Translations under genes and position numbers: made by a program
Shown: positions 43,895 through 54,001 of the stretch, piece after piece
How the letters are laid out: every line of letters starts with the position of its first letter
Numbering within the stretch: the stretch's first letter is position 1
Notes under the pieces: model-generated
Told to the model about the DNA's origin: nothing
Seen by the model: only the letters and a program-made list of their open reading frames with translations
Databases searched by the model: none
Assembly (NCBI GenBank): GCA_964540515.1
Contig: CAZIMS010000006.1
Span: forward strand, 87,335 to 151,334
DNA: 64,000 nucleotides
Reading direction: 5' to 3'
Source of the DNA: JAOAGA01 sp964540515
GTDB taxonomy: Bacteria; CALINM01

Positions 43895-44617
43895 CTATAT
43901 CTTCTTAATTATTTGACTATAAAAATCTTCATCAACCTTACTAACCCACAGGTCAGCGTACTCAGTTAGCGGCGTCCTCTCAGGGTTGATTTCTATAACA
44001 GAACCACCCTTTCTTTTTACAATAAATGGTATCTCTGCTGCTGGATATACAAGACAAGAAGTACCAATTACAATAACAATTTGGGCTATTGAAGCATAGG
44101 TAAAGGCTCTATTCAACTCCTTTGCAGGAAGGCTCTCTCCAAACCACACCACATCAGGTCTTATAAGTCCTCCACACTCACAGTAGGGAGGTAATACCTC
44201 AAAGCTTATATCCTCTGTCTTAAACTTACTTTTACAGGAAGAACATTTGACCATATGGATATTGCCGTGGAGCTCAATAACCTCTCTTGATCCTGCTTTG
44301 TGATGAAGGCCATCAATATTTTGAGTTATTACAGCAAAATCCCTCTTAATCTCTTCAAGTTTTGCAACAAAATAATGCCCTTTATTTGGCTTAGCCTGCT
44401 TTATTTTTTCATATCTATATAAGTACCATTGCCAGACTTTAACAGGGTTACTCATAAAACCTTCATAGGTAGCATAAACCTTTGGGTCAAAATCTTTCCA
44501 AAGACCATCGGTGTCTCTAAAAGTCTGTATTCCACTATCCTTTGATATACCAGCGCCTGTAAAAACTATAACTTTCTCATATTTTTTTATAAAATTAATT
44601 ATCTCGTCCGTAATCAT
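43895..44617 (-). CDS. cobB: Sir2-family NAD-dependent protein deacylase
   Basis: A 240-residue sirtuin. The NAD-binding GAGISKDSGIQTFRD is at about 21-35, TQNIDGLHHKAG and the catalytic His of ELHGN are in the middle, and the zinc-binding cysteines are CSSC and CEC. It lies 8 bases after the CBS-type pyrophosphatase and likely shares its promoter. It could reverse acyl modifications of enzymes such as the many acyl-CoA ligases here, but that is inference. Confidence 0.93.
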   Translation of the reverse strand: MITDEIINFIKKYEKVIVFTGAGISKDSGIQTFRDTDGLWKDFDPKVYATYEGFMSNPVKVWQWYLYRYEKIKQAKPNKGHYFVAKLEEIKRDFAVITQNIDGLHHKAGSREVIELHGNIHMVKCSSCKSKFKTEDISFEVLPPYCECGGLIRPDVVWFGESLPAKELNRAFTYASIAQIVIVIGTSCLVYPAAEIPFIVKRKGGSVIEINPERTPLTEYADLWVSKVDEDFYSQIIKKI

Positions 44618-44625
44618 AAAATCAC

Positions 44626-46287
44626 CTAATAATTTTTTTTAGTTCCTTGATTTAACTCTTCTAGTACCCTTAAAATTTCTGGTAAGAGCTGTTTTTTTCT
44701 AGACAACACACCTGCTAAAAAGTAGAGTTCCTTCTCTAAGGCTTTGAAAGGTAATAGTCTTTCTGCCTGTTCAAAGTCGGTAATGAGCAGTAAGCTATCA
44801 CCTTTAATAATATCCGTTACCATTAACATAACCCAGTCTAAGGCATTTTGTTTTTTGATATTATAGAGGGCCTCTCTTAAATTTTCTTTATACTCTTCAA
44901 AGATTGCAAAGTTAACAACCTCAATCTGGCTTATCCCAATTTTATAACCATACTCATTGTAAACTTTCATATCATGAATAATTACTTCTTCTAAATTACC
45001 TGCCTTTAAGTTGTCTGCGGCAGAAAATATTTCTGATCCAAAGCTTTCATAATCTAAGGAAAGTATTTTTGATAATTCTAATACAGAACTTACATCTTCT
45101 TGTGTGGTCGTAGGTGATTTTAAAACTACTGTATCTGAGAGTATCCCAGCCAGCAAAAGTCCTGCTATGGTATTATCAATCTCAACCTTCTTTGACTTGT
45201 AGAGCTCATAAACTAAAGTACAGGTACTTCCAACAGGCTTAGTATATATGTATATTGGAGACCTAGTCTTACCCGCACCTAACCTGTGATGGTCTACGAT
45301 CTCGAGAATCTCTGCCGACTCAACACCATCAACAGATTGCATATACTCGTTATGATCAACAAGAATTAATCTTTTTTTCTTTGTATTAATAAAATTCATC
45401 CTTGTAACAATACCAATCAAACTGTGATTGTCATCAACTACTGGTAAACCCTTTAAATCAGATTTAAGTAACTCAGTCCTTCCAAAATCAATATAGTCAT
45501 TTGCTTTTATTACAGAGATTGAATCATTCATTATATTTTTGGCAGAAACACTGAGCATGGCCAAACTTAAGGTCTCTGCTGTACTTAGTTCTGAGACATA
45601 AATCCAACCTTTATAGCCTGAAAGATCAATATCTATTTCATTAATATCCTTTATTCCTGTTAATATTATAATAGCAAAGTTGTTTTTAATAGCATGTTCA
45701 ACCACTCTTTTTCTATTACCCACAATTAATGCTATTTTTTCAGGTGCTATAGTCTCTGTTCTCTCTTTGAATCTCTCATATGGCATTGCCCCTACAACAA
45801 AACTTCCAAAAAACTCCTTTTCAACACCCCTTTTAAGAAAAAATCCACTTATTGACTTCTCAAAATTTTCTGGTTTTATTAAATACTCAACTCTACTTTT
45901 ATTAGTCAAAGCAGTAAAAAACTCTGTAAGCTCAATATAACTAACGACACCTTTAAATTTTTTCTCATCAGATACAACTGGGACCACACCTATCTTCATA
46001 TTTTCAATACTTTTCATACACTCAAAGATCGTATCATCAAGAAAAACAGAGACAACATCTCTCGTCATAATATCGGAGACTCTTGGGAACACGTCATTTA
46101 TATAGACTGGTGTGGTAGCCTTAAACTTCTCAAATACAAATTTTGTCTGTTTATTAATGTTGCCACACCTAGAGGCAATATATTTATTTTCAGTATCAAG
46201 CTTGCTTTTTAGATGGGCATAACAATAGGCAGAACATACAGAGTCCGTGTCAGGATTTTTATGACCAACAACAAAGATCTCATCCAT
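44626..46287 (-). CDS. ppaC: CBS-domain manganese-dependent inorganic pyrophosphatase with DRTGG domain
   Basis: A 553-residue family II pyrophosphatase. The DHH-type motifs are VVGHKNPDTDSV at the N-terminus, DHNEYMQS in the middle and the DHHRLG triad after it. Inserted between the first and second motifs is a regulatory block (about 60-300) of CBS, DRTGG and CBS domains, as in nucleotide-regulated pyrophosphatases of clostridia, where AMP inhibits and diadenosine polyphosphates activate. It pulls AMP-forming reactions, such as the acyl-CoA ligases, forward. Confidence 0.9.
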   Translation of the reverse strand: MDEIFVVGHKNPDTDSVCSAYCYAHLKSKLDTENKYIASRCGNINKQTKFVFEKFKATTPVYINDVFPRVSDIMTRDVVSVFLDDTIFECMKSIENMKIGVVPVVSDEKKFKGVVSYIELTEFFTALTNKSRVEYLIKPENFEKSISGFFLKRGVEKEFFGSFVVGAMPYERFKERTETIAPEKIALIVGNRKRVVEHAIKNNFAIIILTGIKDINEIDIDLSGYKGWIYVSELSTAETLSLAMLSVSAKNIMNDSISVIKANDYIDFGRTELLKSDLKGLPVVDDNHSLIGIVTRMNFINTKKKRLILVDHNEYMQSVDGVESAEILEIVDHHRLGAGKTRSPIYIYTKPVGSTCTLVYELYKSKKVEIDNTIAGLLLAGILSDTVVLKSPTTTQEDVSSVLELSKILSLDYESFGSEIFSAADNLKAGNLEEVIIHDMKVYNEYGYKIGISQIEVVNFAIFEEYKENLREALYNIKKQNALDWVMLMVTDIIKGDSLLLITDFEQAERLLPFKALEKELYFLAGVLSRKKQLLPEILRVLEELNQGTKKNY

Positions 46288-46524
46288 TGGATCACCTCTT
46301 TTTGTTAAAATAACAACTATTAAAATATTACATCTCTTAATAACAATTCAACCTACTTTTTAATTTTTTAATTAAGTTTGCTATCTTTATTTTCTGTTTT
46401 CCCTTTTAAACTATTCAGTTGTAATTTTTTTAATAATGAATCCTATACTGAGAGTTTGTGGCCTATGAAACACCTAATCTTGATAAAACATCTGGGTCTG
46501 ATATATTTTTAGAAAGAAATGTAC

Positions 46525-46552
46525 TTGAAACATTCAAAAAACAATATATAAT
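46525..46552 (+). promoter_or_regulatory. Promoter of the tolC/RND efflux operon
   Basis: TTGAAA at 46525-46530, a 16-base spacer and TATAAT at 46547-46552, 27 bases ahead of the tolC-like start codon. The surrounding 291-base divergent gap (46288-46578) is AT-rich. It shows no other clear site, and I see no regulator gene next to it. Confidence 0.8.
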
Positions 46553-46578
46553 AATTATCAAAAAAGAGGTGATCCGTT

Positions 46579-47898
46579 ATGAAAATAAAAATTTTTTTCC
46601 TTGCGCTATTAATGTTTCTTTTTAATTATAAGTTATTATCAGCAGAAACATTAACCTTATCAGAAACATTAAAAAAAGCCCTGAAAGAGAACCACTACAT
46701 TAAAGCAAAAAATTATGAGTTTTTGTCAAAAGAAAAAGATTTATATATTAGTAAATACTCTCTCTATCCAAAAATTTATTTAGAAGAAAAATTTACAACA
46801 GGCAATTATAACTCCTATGGAGTGTTTACTAAACTAAACCAAGAAACACTGACTATGACAAATTTTTTCAATCCTGGCACGGTATCAAACTTCCATACTT
46901 CTATAAATCTGGAGATGCCCCTTTACGTTAGAGAGCTTTTTGTGAATAGGGAAATGAAAAAAAGCTTTTTTCTTTCATCAAAAAATGACTTGGGAAATTT
47001 TAGAGAAGAGATAGCTTTTCAGGCTTTTAAAGCTTACTTAGGTTTATTAAAAGCCAAAGCATATCTCGATATGGTAAAAAAATCCCTTGAAGAGGCTGAA
47101 GAAGTTTATAGAGTTGCAAAAGTGAGGGTAAAAAATGGACTTGCTGTATCTTCAGATGAGTTAAGAGCCTTTGTATATCTAAAAGAACGCCAGTCAGCCT
47201 TAATAAAAGCAGAGAATGATTTAAAAATTGCAAAGAAGGCTCTTGGAGTTATACTTTCTGAAGAGAAAGATTATGATGTATTAGAAGAGACCTTAAAAGA
47301 GGATAATCTCCCAATACTTGATGATCTCATAAAAGAAGCCATGAAAAACAGAAAGGACCTTATGTCAAATAAATATAATATAGAAGCTCTAAAACATCTT
47401 GTAGAAATTGAAAAATCTAAGTATTACCCAAAAGTATATCTCGCTTTAAGCTATCTTAATGACGGTAGGAGCTTCCCTATGCAAGGAGATGGCAGCGGAT
47501 ATGTGGCAGGCATAAACCTTAGATGGGATATTTTTGATAAAACAAGAAATGATGGAAAAGATAAGGCACTTTCTGAAGCACACAGATTAAAAGAGATAGT
47601 TAATCAGATGGAGAAGGAGATAATTTTTAGGGTTAAGGAAAGCTACTACAGGGTAGAGGAAACTAAAAAAAGGTTTGAATTAGCCCAAGAGGCACTGAAA
47701 GAAGCTGAAGAGACCTATAGGCTAATAAAATTAAGATATCAAAATGATTTAGCAAAAATATTAGAGTTAATTGACGCAGAAACAGCTCTTAATATTGCGA
47801 GAAATAGTATAATTATTAGCCAATATGATTATTTCGAAGCAATCGGTAAATGCCTCTACGAGGCTGGGATATTCACAAAAAATATTATCAAAGAATGA
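46579..47898 (+). CDS. TolC-family outer membrane efflux protein
   Basis: A 439-residue TolC-type channel. It has a signal peptide at about 1-21 and two repeats of coiled-coil helices typical of OEP domains (about 30-220 and 240-430). Heptad-like stretches include EIAFQAFKAYLGLLKAKAYLDM. A GAGGTGATCC ribosome site precedes the start. It is the first gene of a three-gene RND system and would form the outer-membrane duct. Confidence 0.9.
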   Translation: MKIKIFFLALLMFLFNYKLLSAETLTLSETLKKALKENHYIKAKNYEFLSKEKDLYISKYSLYPKIYLEEKFTTGNYNSYGVFTKLNQETLTMTNFFNPGTVSNFHTSINLEMPLYVRELFVNREMKKSFFLSSKNDLGNFREEIAFQAFKAYLGLLKAKAYLDMVKKSLEEAEEVYRVAKVRVKNGLAVSSDELRAFVYLKERQSALIKAENDLKIAKKALGVILSEEKDYDVLEETLKEDNLPILDDLIKEAMKNRKDLMSNKYNIEALKHLVEIEKSKYYPKVYLALSYLNDGRSFPMQGDGSGYVAGINLRWDIFDKTRNDGKDKALSEAHRLKEIVNQMEKEIIFRVKESYYRVEETKKRFELAQEALKEAEETYRLIKLRYQNDLAKILELIDAETALNIARNSIIISQYDYFEAIGKCLYEAGIFTKNIIKE

Positions 47899-47913
47899 GA
47901 TCTGGAGGAATGT

Positions 47914-49011
47914 ATGAAAAAGTATTTTCTATTATCAATATTAATAATCGCTCTTTTTTCCTGTGGGAAGGGAGATAAAGAGATAAAAACAAGTAAGTTG
48001 GAAGAGGTCTCAGGGAAAATTTATAAAGTCACCGAGATTGAGACAGATGATCTTTATGAAGTTTCAGGAACAGTGACCTCTAAGAATCCTGTTAACATAC
48101 TTGCTAAAATAATGGGAACTGTTTCTAAATTAAACATAGAAGAAGGTAGCTTCGTAAAAAAGGGAGATTTATTAATCCTTCTTGATTCACCAGAAATAAC
48201 GGCATCTTTAGAAAGAGCAACCGCTGCAATCACTGAGGCAGAAAAGGGGTTAGAGATTTCAAAGACAAACTATTATCATGCAGAAAGCACCTACAGAAGA
48301 TACGAAAATTTATATAAAGAGAAAGCCCTATCACTCCAAGAGTTCGAAAATTTTGAGACAAAAAGAAACATAGCAAGAGAAGAGGTAAAGAGATTAGAAT
48401 CCTCATTAGCTCAGGCGAAGGCAGAAAAGTCACGTATTGAAGGCATGGCAAACTATTTAAAAATTTTTGCTCCTGTGGATGGTGTTGTTACAAAAAAAGA
48501 TGTTACCTTAGGTATGAACATAATGCCAGGGATGCCATTGTTAACTGTTGAAACTTTTGATAATTTAAGAATTGAGATAAATACAGATGAAAAAATACTA
48601 CCACTTGTTAAAAAGGGAGCTAAGTATAATGTATTTTTTCCTTCTATATCAAAAGAGTTTACTGGTATCGTAGAAGATTATGTGCCTGCTATTGATCCAC
48701 TATCAAGGACTTTCAAGATTAAATTAGCCTTACCTACTAACAGGCATATCTCTATAGGTATGTATGGCATCGTTAAAATCCCAATGGCTAAAACAAAAAA
48801 GATTTTTGTGCCGAAGTCTGCCATTTATGTAAAGGGTCAGCTAAATTATGTCTACGCTGTAGATGAAAAAAGTATTGCTACAATGAGATTAGTCAGTATA
48901 GGGAGAGAAATAGGAAACACTGTTGAGATATTATCAGGACTTAAAAATGGCGATAAGATAATAGAAACTGTAGATGAAAAGATAAAAGATGGGGTTTTGA
49001 TTAGGGGGTAA
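47914..49011 (+). CDS. RND efflux membrane-fusion protein (lipoprotein adaptor)
   Basis: A 365-residue periplasmic adaptor. The N-terminus has a lipoprotein signal with Cys17 (LFSC lipobox). A barrel-sandwich hybrid region, a coiled-coil hairpin at about 95-160 and a beta-barrel with GVVTKKDVTLGMNIMPGMPL follow. It links the RND pump to the TolC-type duct. Spacing to the pump gene is 1 base. Confidence 0.92.
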   Translation: MKKYFLLSILIIALFSCGKGDKEIKTSKLEEVSGKIYKVTEIETDDLYEVSGTVTSKNPVNILAKIMGTVSKLNIEEGSFVKKGDLLILLDSPEITASLERATAAITEAEKGLEISKTNYYHAESTYRRYENLYKEKALSLQEFENFETKRNIAREEVKRLESSLAQAKAEKSRIEGMANYLKIFAPVDGVVTKKDVTLGMNIMPGMPLLTVETFDNLRIEINTDEKILPLVKKGAKYNVFFPSISKEFTGIVEDYVPAIDPLSRTFKIKLALPTNRHISIGMYGIVKIPMAKTKKIFVPKSAIYVKGQLNYVYAVDEKSIATMRLVSIGREIGNTVEILSGLKNGDKIIETVDEKIKDGVLIRG

Positions 49012-49012
49012 G

Positions 49013-52000
49013 ATGTCAGACAAAGAACACAACATAGTAGATAAAATTACAAGAGCCTTTGTAGACTCTAAAATTACACCTCTTATAGTAATAGCATCCA
49101 TCTTATTGGGATTATTCTCTGTCATAGCCACACCTAGAGAAGAGGAGCCTCAAATAAAAGTACCTATGTTCGATGTATTCGTAAGCTTTCCTGGTGCCTC
49201 TGCTAAAGAAGTGGAAGAAAGAATTACTATCCCTATGGAAAAAAAACTGTGGGAGATTCCAGGCGTAGAGTATATATATTCCACTGCTTCAGAAGGTAAA
49301 AACTTGACTGTCGTAAGATTTTATGTAGGGGAAGATGAAGAAAAGAGTCTTACGAAACTCTATAACAAGCTCTATTCAAATTTTGATCTAATCCCCTATG
49401 GCGCCTCTCAGCCCCTAATAAAATATAGGTCCATCGATGATGTACCCATTCTATCTCTTACTTTACACAGCAATATCTATGACTCTTATACTTTAAGAAG
49501 GCTATCAGCCCAGCTTTGTGATCATATAAAAGATATAGACGATGTATCAGAAACTAAAATTATAGGAGGCTACAAAAGAAGGATAAATATTGAAATCATT
49601 CCGCAAAAATTGTCAGCCTACAATATAACAGCAAGCGAGGTATTAAAACAATTATCTGCCATAAATACAAACCTTGCAACAGGAGAGTTAGTTATAAATA
49701 ATAGCTTGATTGCAATAGAAACTGGAAAATTTATACAGAGCAAAGAAGATTTAGAGAAGGTAGTACTTAATGCTTCAGGAAAGCCTATCTTTTTAAAAGA
49801 TTTAGCTAAAATAAGTGATGGGCCAGAAGAGATAAATAGTTATGTTTTATATGGTGATAAAAATACCAATGATTTAGAACCTGCAGTCACAATAAGCGTA
49901 GCAAAAAGAAAGGGTAAAAATGCAACAATAATAGCCCAAAAGGTTATAGAAAAGGTAGACTCTCTTAAGGGCACACTTATCCCAAAGGATGTTGAGATAA
50001 CCGTTACAAGAAATTATGGTGAGACAGCAAAAGAAAAGTCCGATGAGTTGCTTAAACACCTTATCATAGCAGTTGTATCTGTTACCTTACTTATAGCCCT
50101 CTTTTTAGGATTTAGGGCTGGAATGGTGGTATTTATAGCAGTTCCAGTTGTACTTGCGCTTACCCTCGCTGTATATTACTTCTATGGCTACACCTTAAAT
50201 AGAGTTACTCTTTTCGCATTAATCTTTAGCATTGGTATTCTTGTTGACGACCCCATAGTTGATGTGGAAAATATAGTTAGACACTTTTATCTGCCTGAAA
50301 ATAAAGGCAAATCAATCATAGATACAGTTGTGGGAGCTGTTAGTGAGGTCAGAAGTCCCTTAATACTTGCCACCTTAACTGTAATAGCAGCAATTCTTCC
50401 TATGGCTTTTGTTAGAGGACTTATGGGGCCCTACATGAGACCAATCCCCATTGGAGCCTCTGTGGCTATGCTTCTTTCTATGGTTGTAGCTTTCATAGTA
50501 ACACCTTGGGCATCGGCAAAAATTTTAGGTCCCATAAGAGAAAAGACCCATCATAATGAAAAAGAAGATAAGCTCACAAAACTCTATCGTCATTACATGG
50601 GGTTACTTATAAACTCAAAAAAACACAGAAACTTCTTTTTAATATTTGTCTCTATACTGCTTCTTAGCTCAGTATCTCTTATATATTTTAAAGTTGTTAA
50701 AGTAAAGATGCTTCCTTTTGATAACAAATCTGAGTTTCAGATAATTGTTGACATGCCAGAGGGGACAACACTTGAAAAAACCTATGAGGTAACTAAGGCA
50801 CTGGGAGACTACTTAAAAAAAGTTCCTGAGGTCATAAACTATCAGATATATGTAGGGTCATCATCGCCTTACAACTTTAACGGTCTTGTAAGACATTACT
50901 TTTTAAGAGCTAAACCAAACGAGGCTGATATACAGGTCAACCTGCAACCAAAACATGAAAGAAAAGACCAGAGCCATGATATTGCAAAAAAGATCCGTCC
51001 CGATATAGAAAAAATTGCACTTCAATATGAAGGAGCTAATGTAAAGATTGTAGAAATTCCACCAGGACCTCCTGTTTTACAAACTCTTGTAGGAGAAATA
51101 TACGGTCCTGAATATGAAAGACAGATTGAGATAGCACAGGAGATAAAAGAAATTTTTAAATCCACCGAAGGAGTTGTAGATATTGATTGGTATGTAGAAG
51201 AGGACCAAGAAAAGATCCATCTTATAGTAGATAAAGAGAAGGCTGGAAGATTAGGTATTACAAACTACTCTGTAATAGAGGTAGTTAATACAGCCTTTAA
51301 TGGTGCTGTAGCTGGTCTTTTTCACGATCCCAACGAAAAAGAAGACACAGAGATCTTCATTAAAGTACCAAAAGAATACAGAAATAGCATAAACAACCTA
51401 TTATCTCTTAAGATAAGATCTGCTAATGGAACATTAGTACCTCTAAGAGAGCTTGTATCTGTAGAAAAAAAGATTGCCGATAAGTCCATCTATAGAAAAA
51501 ATTTAAAAAGGGTTGTTTATGTTACAGCCGACGTTTCAGGAAAAGAGGAAAGCCCGGTATACGCAATAATGAAACTTAATAAAAAGATAGATGAGTTAAA
51601 GCTAAAGGAAGGATATGAGCTAAAAAAGCATGTCCTATCAATGCCTTTTTCAGCTGAAAAGTACTCAATGAAATGGGATGGCGAGTGGCATATCACCTAC
51701 GAGGTCTTTAGAGACTTAGGATTAGCCTTTGGAGCTGTTTTGATAGTTATTTATGTTCTTATTGTAGGTTGGTTTGGAGATTATAGAGTACCACTTGTAA
51801 TCATGGCTCCTATCCCTTTGAGTTTAGTTGGGATTATCCCTGCCCATGCCTTGATGGGTGCCTTCTTTACTGCAACATCAATGATAGGTTTTATAGCTGG
51901 AGCTGGAATAGTTGTTAGAAACTCAATAATCTTGGGAGATTTTGTAGAACTTAAAATAAAAGAGGGTGTACCACTTGAAGATGCTGTTGTTGAAGCAGGA

Positions 52001-52195
52001 GCTGTAAGGTTTAGACCAATGCTTCTTACTGCTTCGGCTGTTGTAGTAGGCTCTTCGGTTATACTTTTTGACCCAATATTCCAAGGACTTGCAATATCCC
52101 TAATGGCAGGAGAGATTGCAGCAACGCTACTTTCAAGGATGGTGGTACCTGTGTTATACTATCTCCATAGAAGACGTCAGCTAAGAGAGATTTGA
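49013..52195 (+). CDS. RND-family efflux pump permease
   Basis: A 1060-residue inner-membrane proton-driven pump with two large periplasmic loops and twelve helices. In the fourth helix the conserved Asp pair appears as VDDPIVDVEN. The duplicated structure shows around residues 340-500 and 870-1040. It groups with AcrB-like (HAE) rather than metal (CusA) pumps by that Asp pair. The substrate is not readable. Confidence 0.93.
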   Translation: MSDKEHNIVDKITRAFVDSKITPLIVIASILLGLFSVIATPREEEPQIKVPMFDVFVSFPGASAKEVEERITIPMEKKLWEIPGVEYIYSTASEGKNLTVVRFYVGEDEEKSLTKLYNKLYSNFDLIPYGASQPLIKYRSIDDVPILSLTLHSNIYDSYTLRRLSAQLCDHIKDIDDVSETKIIGGYKRRINIEIIPQKLSAYNITASEVLKQLSAINTNLATGELVINNSLIAIETGKFIQSKEDLEKVVLNASGKPIFLKDLAKISDGPEEINSYVLYGDKNTNDLEPAVTISVAKRKGKNATIIAQKVIEKVDSLKGTLIPKDVEITVTRNYGETAKEKSDELLKHLIIAVVSVTLLIALFLGFRAGMVVFIAVPVVLALTLAVYYFYGYTLNRVTLFALIFSIGILVDDPIVDVENIVRHFYLPENKGKSIIDTVVGAVSEVRSPLILATLTVIAAILPMAFVRGLMGPYMRPIPIGASVAMLLSMVVAFIVTPWASAKILGPIREKTHHNEKEDKLTKLYRHYMGLLINSKKHRNFFLIFVSILLLSSVSLIYFKVVKVKMLPFDNKSEFQIIVDMPEGTTLEKTYEVTKALGDYLKKVPEVINYQIYVGSSSPYNFNGLVRHYFLRAKPNEADIQVNLQPKHERKDQSHDIAKKIRPDIEKIALQYEGANVKIVEIPPGPPVLQTLVGEIYGPEYERQIEIAQEIKEIFKSTEGVVDIDWYVEEDQEKIHLIVDKEKAGRLGITNYSVIEVVNTAFNGAVAGLFHDPNEKEDTEIFIKVPKEYRNSINNLLSLKIRSANGTLVPLRELVSVEKKIADKSIYRKNLKRVVYVTADVSGKEESPVYAIMKLNKKIDELKLKEGYELKKHVLSMPFSAEKYSMKWDGEWHITYEVFRDLGLAFGAVLIVIYVLIVGWFGDYRVPLVIMAPIPLSLVGIIPAHALMGAFFTATSMIGFIAGAGIVVRNSIILGDFVELKIKEGVPLEDAVVEAGAVRFRPMLLTASAVVVGSSVILFDPIFQGLAISLMAGEIAATLLSRMVVPVLYYLHRRRQLREI

Positions 52196-52993
52196 TTGGT
52201 AACAATAATTTTATACTTGCTTGTTGGTGCCTTTGTTGGTTTTGTTGCTGGTCTATTTGGAGTAGGCGGTGGCACCACACAGGTTCCACTACTGCTTCTT
52301 ATTTTTAAAACTCAAGGTATACCAGAGGAGCATATAATGCACATAGCTTTGGGGACCTCAATGACCTCCATATTCTTCACATCTTTATCAAGTATGAGAG
52401 CCCACCATTTAAAAGGTGCCGTTAGGTGGGATATCTTTAAGGCCATGGCACCTGGATTGTTGATAGGCACTTTTAGTGGCTCCTTTTTTTCAGGTGAGAT
52501 TTCAAAAGAAGGTTTAAAAATTTTCTTCGTAATGGTGCTTTATTTTACCTCCCTTCAGATAATCTTTAACTTTCAACCTAAAGCTAATAGAAGTTTACCT
52601 GGTAAATTGGGATTATTTACAGCAGGTCTAGTAATAGGGGCAATTTCATCCTTAGCTGCCGCAGGTGGTGGATTTCTAACTGTTCCTTTATTGCTTTATT
52701 GTAACGTAATAATATACCATGCTGTTGGTACATCGGCAGCTGTTGGATTTCCCATAGCATTTGCTGGCTCTTTAGGATATATTTTAAGTGGTATGAAAGC
52801 TCAAGGTCTTCCTAATTATTCCCTTGGTTATGTTTACCTTCCTGCCTTGATAGCGGTGGTTTCTATGAGTATACTTACCGCTCCCTTGGGAGCTGACTTG
52901 GCACATAAATTATCTTCTAAAAAATTACGCAAATTATTTGGTTTCTTTCTTTTTTTGCTTGCCACAAACATTCTTCTTGGAATAATAAAATGA
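52196..52993 (+). CDS. TauE/SafE-family membrane protein
   Basis: A 265-residue integral membrane protein of the TauE/SafE (sulfite exporter) family, with about eight hydrophobic segments. Repeated motifs are GLFGVGGGTTQVPLLL and SLAAAGGGFLTVPLLL. It starts at TTG directly after the RND stop codon, so it is coupled to the efflux operon. Its transported anion is unknown. Confidence 0.85.
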   Translation: MVTIILYLLVGAFVGFVAGLFGVGGGTTQVPLLLLIFKTQGIPEEHIMHIALGTSMTSIFFTSLSSMRAHHLKGAVRWDIFKAMAPGLLIGTFSGSFFSGEISKEGLKIFFVMVLYFTSLQIIFNFQPKANRSLPGKLGLFTAGLVIGAISSLAAAGGGFLTVPLLLYCNVIIYHAVGTSAAVGFPIAFAGSLGYILSGMKAQGLPNYSLGYVYLPALIAVVSMSILTAPLGADLAHKLSSKKLRKLFGFFLFLLATNILLGIIK

Positions 52994-53029
52994 GTTTTTG
53001 GCTTACCATATCTTTGGGAGTTTTTAAAT

Positions 53030-53968
53030 ATGAAAATTAAGGTTGGCATAAGCTCTTGTTTATTAGGCGAAAAAGTGAGATACGATGGTGGTCACAAGTT
53101 GGATCACTATTTAAAAGACACATTGGGACAATTTGTAGATTGGGTAACTGTATGTCCAGAGGTGGAATGTGGTCTTTCTGTGCCCCGTGAGGCAATGAGA
53201 ATTGTAAAGACCGATGAAAGTATCAGGTTATTAGGTGTATACTCAAAAAAAGATTACACAGATCTTATGGAAAAATGGATAGAAGAAAAGATTAATGATT
53301 TAAAAAAATATGACCTCTGCGGCTTTGTTTTTAAATCTCGCTCACCAAGTTCTGCTCTATATAGTGCAAAACTGTATAATGAAAAAGGTACTGTTATAGA
53401 TAATGTCCCCGGATTTTTTGGAAAGGCCTTTGTTGAACATTTTAAGTTTATCCCTGTTGAAGAAGATGGAAGATTAAATAACCCATGGATTAGAGAGAAT
53501 TTTATAGAGCGAGTTTTTATATATCATAGATGGCAGGAAATAGCAAAATCGGGTCTTACCTATGGCAAACTTATAGATTTTCATACACAGGTAAAACTCT
53601 CATTACTTTCCCACTCACCAGTTCATTATAAAAATTTAGGTAAACTGATTGCAGAAGGGAGAAAAAATAAAGATATTTATGAGTTGTATTTATCACAGCT
53701 TATGGAAGGTATAAAGTTGCGTGCTACCGTAAAGAAAAATACAAATGTATTACATCACATAATAGGTTATTTCAAGAAACAATTAGATAGTGATGACAAA
53801 AAAGAACTATTAGAAGTAATTGAAAATTATCATAAGGGATTGATACCCCTTATTGTTCCTATTACCTTGATCAGTCACTACGTTAGGAAGTTTAACATAG
53901 ATTACTTAAAAAATCAGTTTTATCTAAATCCTTACCCCCTTGAGCTCATGCTTAGAAATCATGCTTAA
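53030..53968 (+). CDS. DUF523 and DUF1722 domain protein
   Basis: A 312-residue soluble protein with an N-terminal DUF523 domain (about 1-150: ISSCLLGEKVRYDGGHK, TVCPEVECGL) and a C-terminal DUF1722/YbgA-like domain (about 190-305). Conserved cysteines are present in the first domain. The reaction of this family is not established in my knowledge. It follows the TauE-like gene by 36 bases on the plus strand. Confidence 0.85.
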   Translation: MKIKVGISSCLLGEKVRYDGGHKLDHYLKDTLGQFVDWVTVCPEVECGLSVPREAMRIVKTDESIRLLGVYSKKDYTDLMEKWIEEKINDLKKYDLCGFVFKSRSPSSALYSAKLYNEKGTVIDNVPGFFGKAFVEHFKFIPVEEDGRLNNPWIRENFIERVFIYHRWQEIAKSGLTYGKLIDFHTQVKLSLLSHSPVHYKNLGKLIAEGRKNKDIYELYLSQLMEGIKLRATVKKNTNVLHHIIGYFKKQLDSDDKKELLEVIENYHKGLIPLIVPITLISHYVRKFNIDYLKNQFYLNPYPLELMLRNHA

Positions 53969-54001
53969 ATCTTTTGCTATTCATAATTACACTCAAAAAA
54001 T

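Noticed and set aside
46457..46626. A roughly 55-codon open frame from a GTG that overlaps the tolC-like start (begins VAYETPNLDK)
   Set aside because: It has no ribosome site, runs through the promoter and start of the tolC-like gene in another frame, and matches nothing I know.
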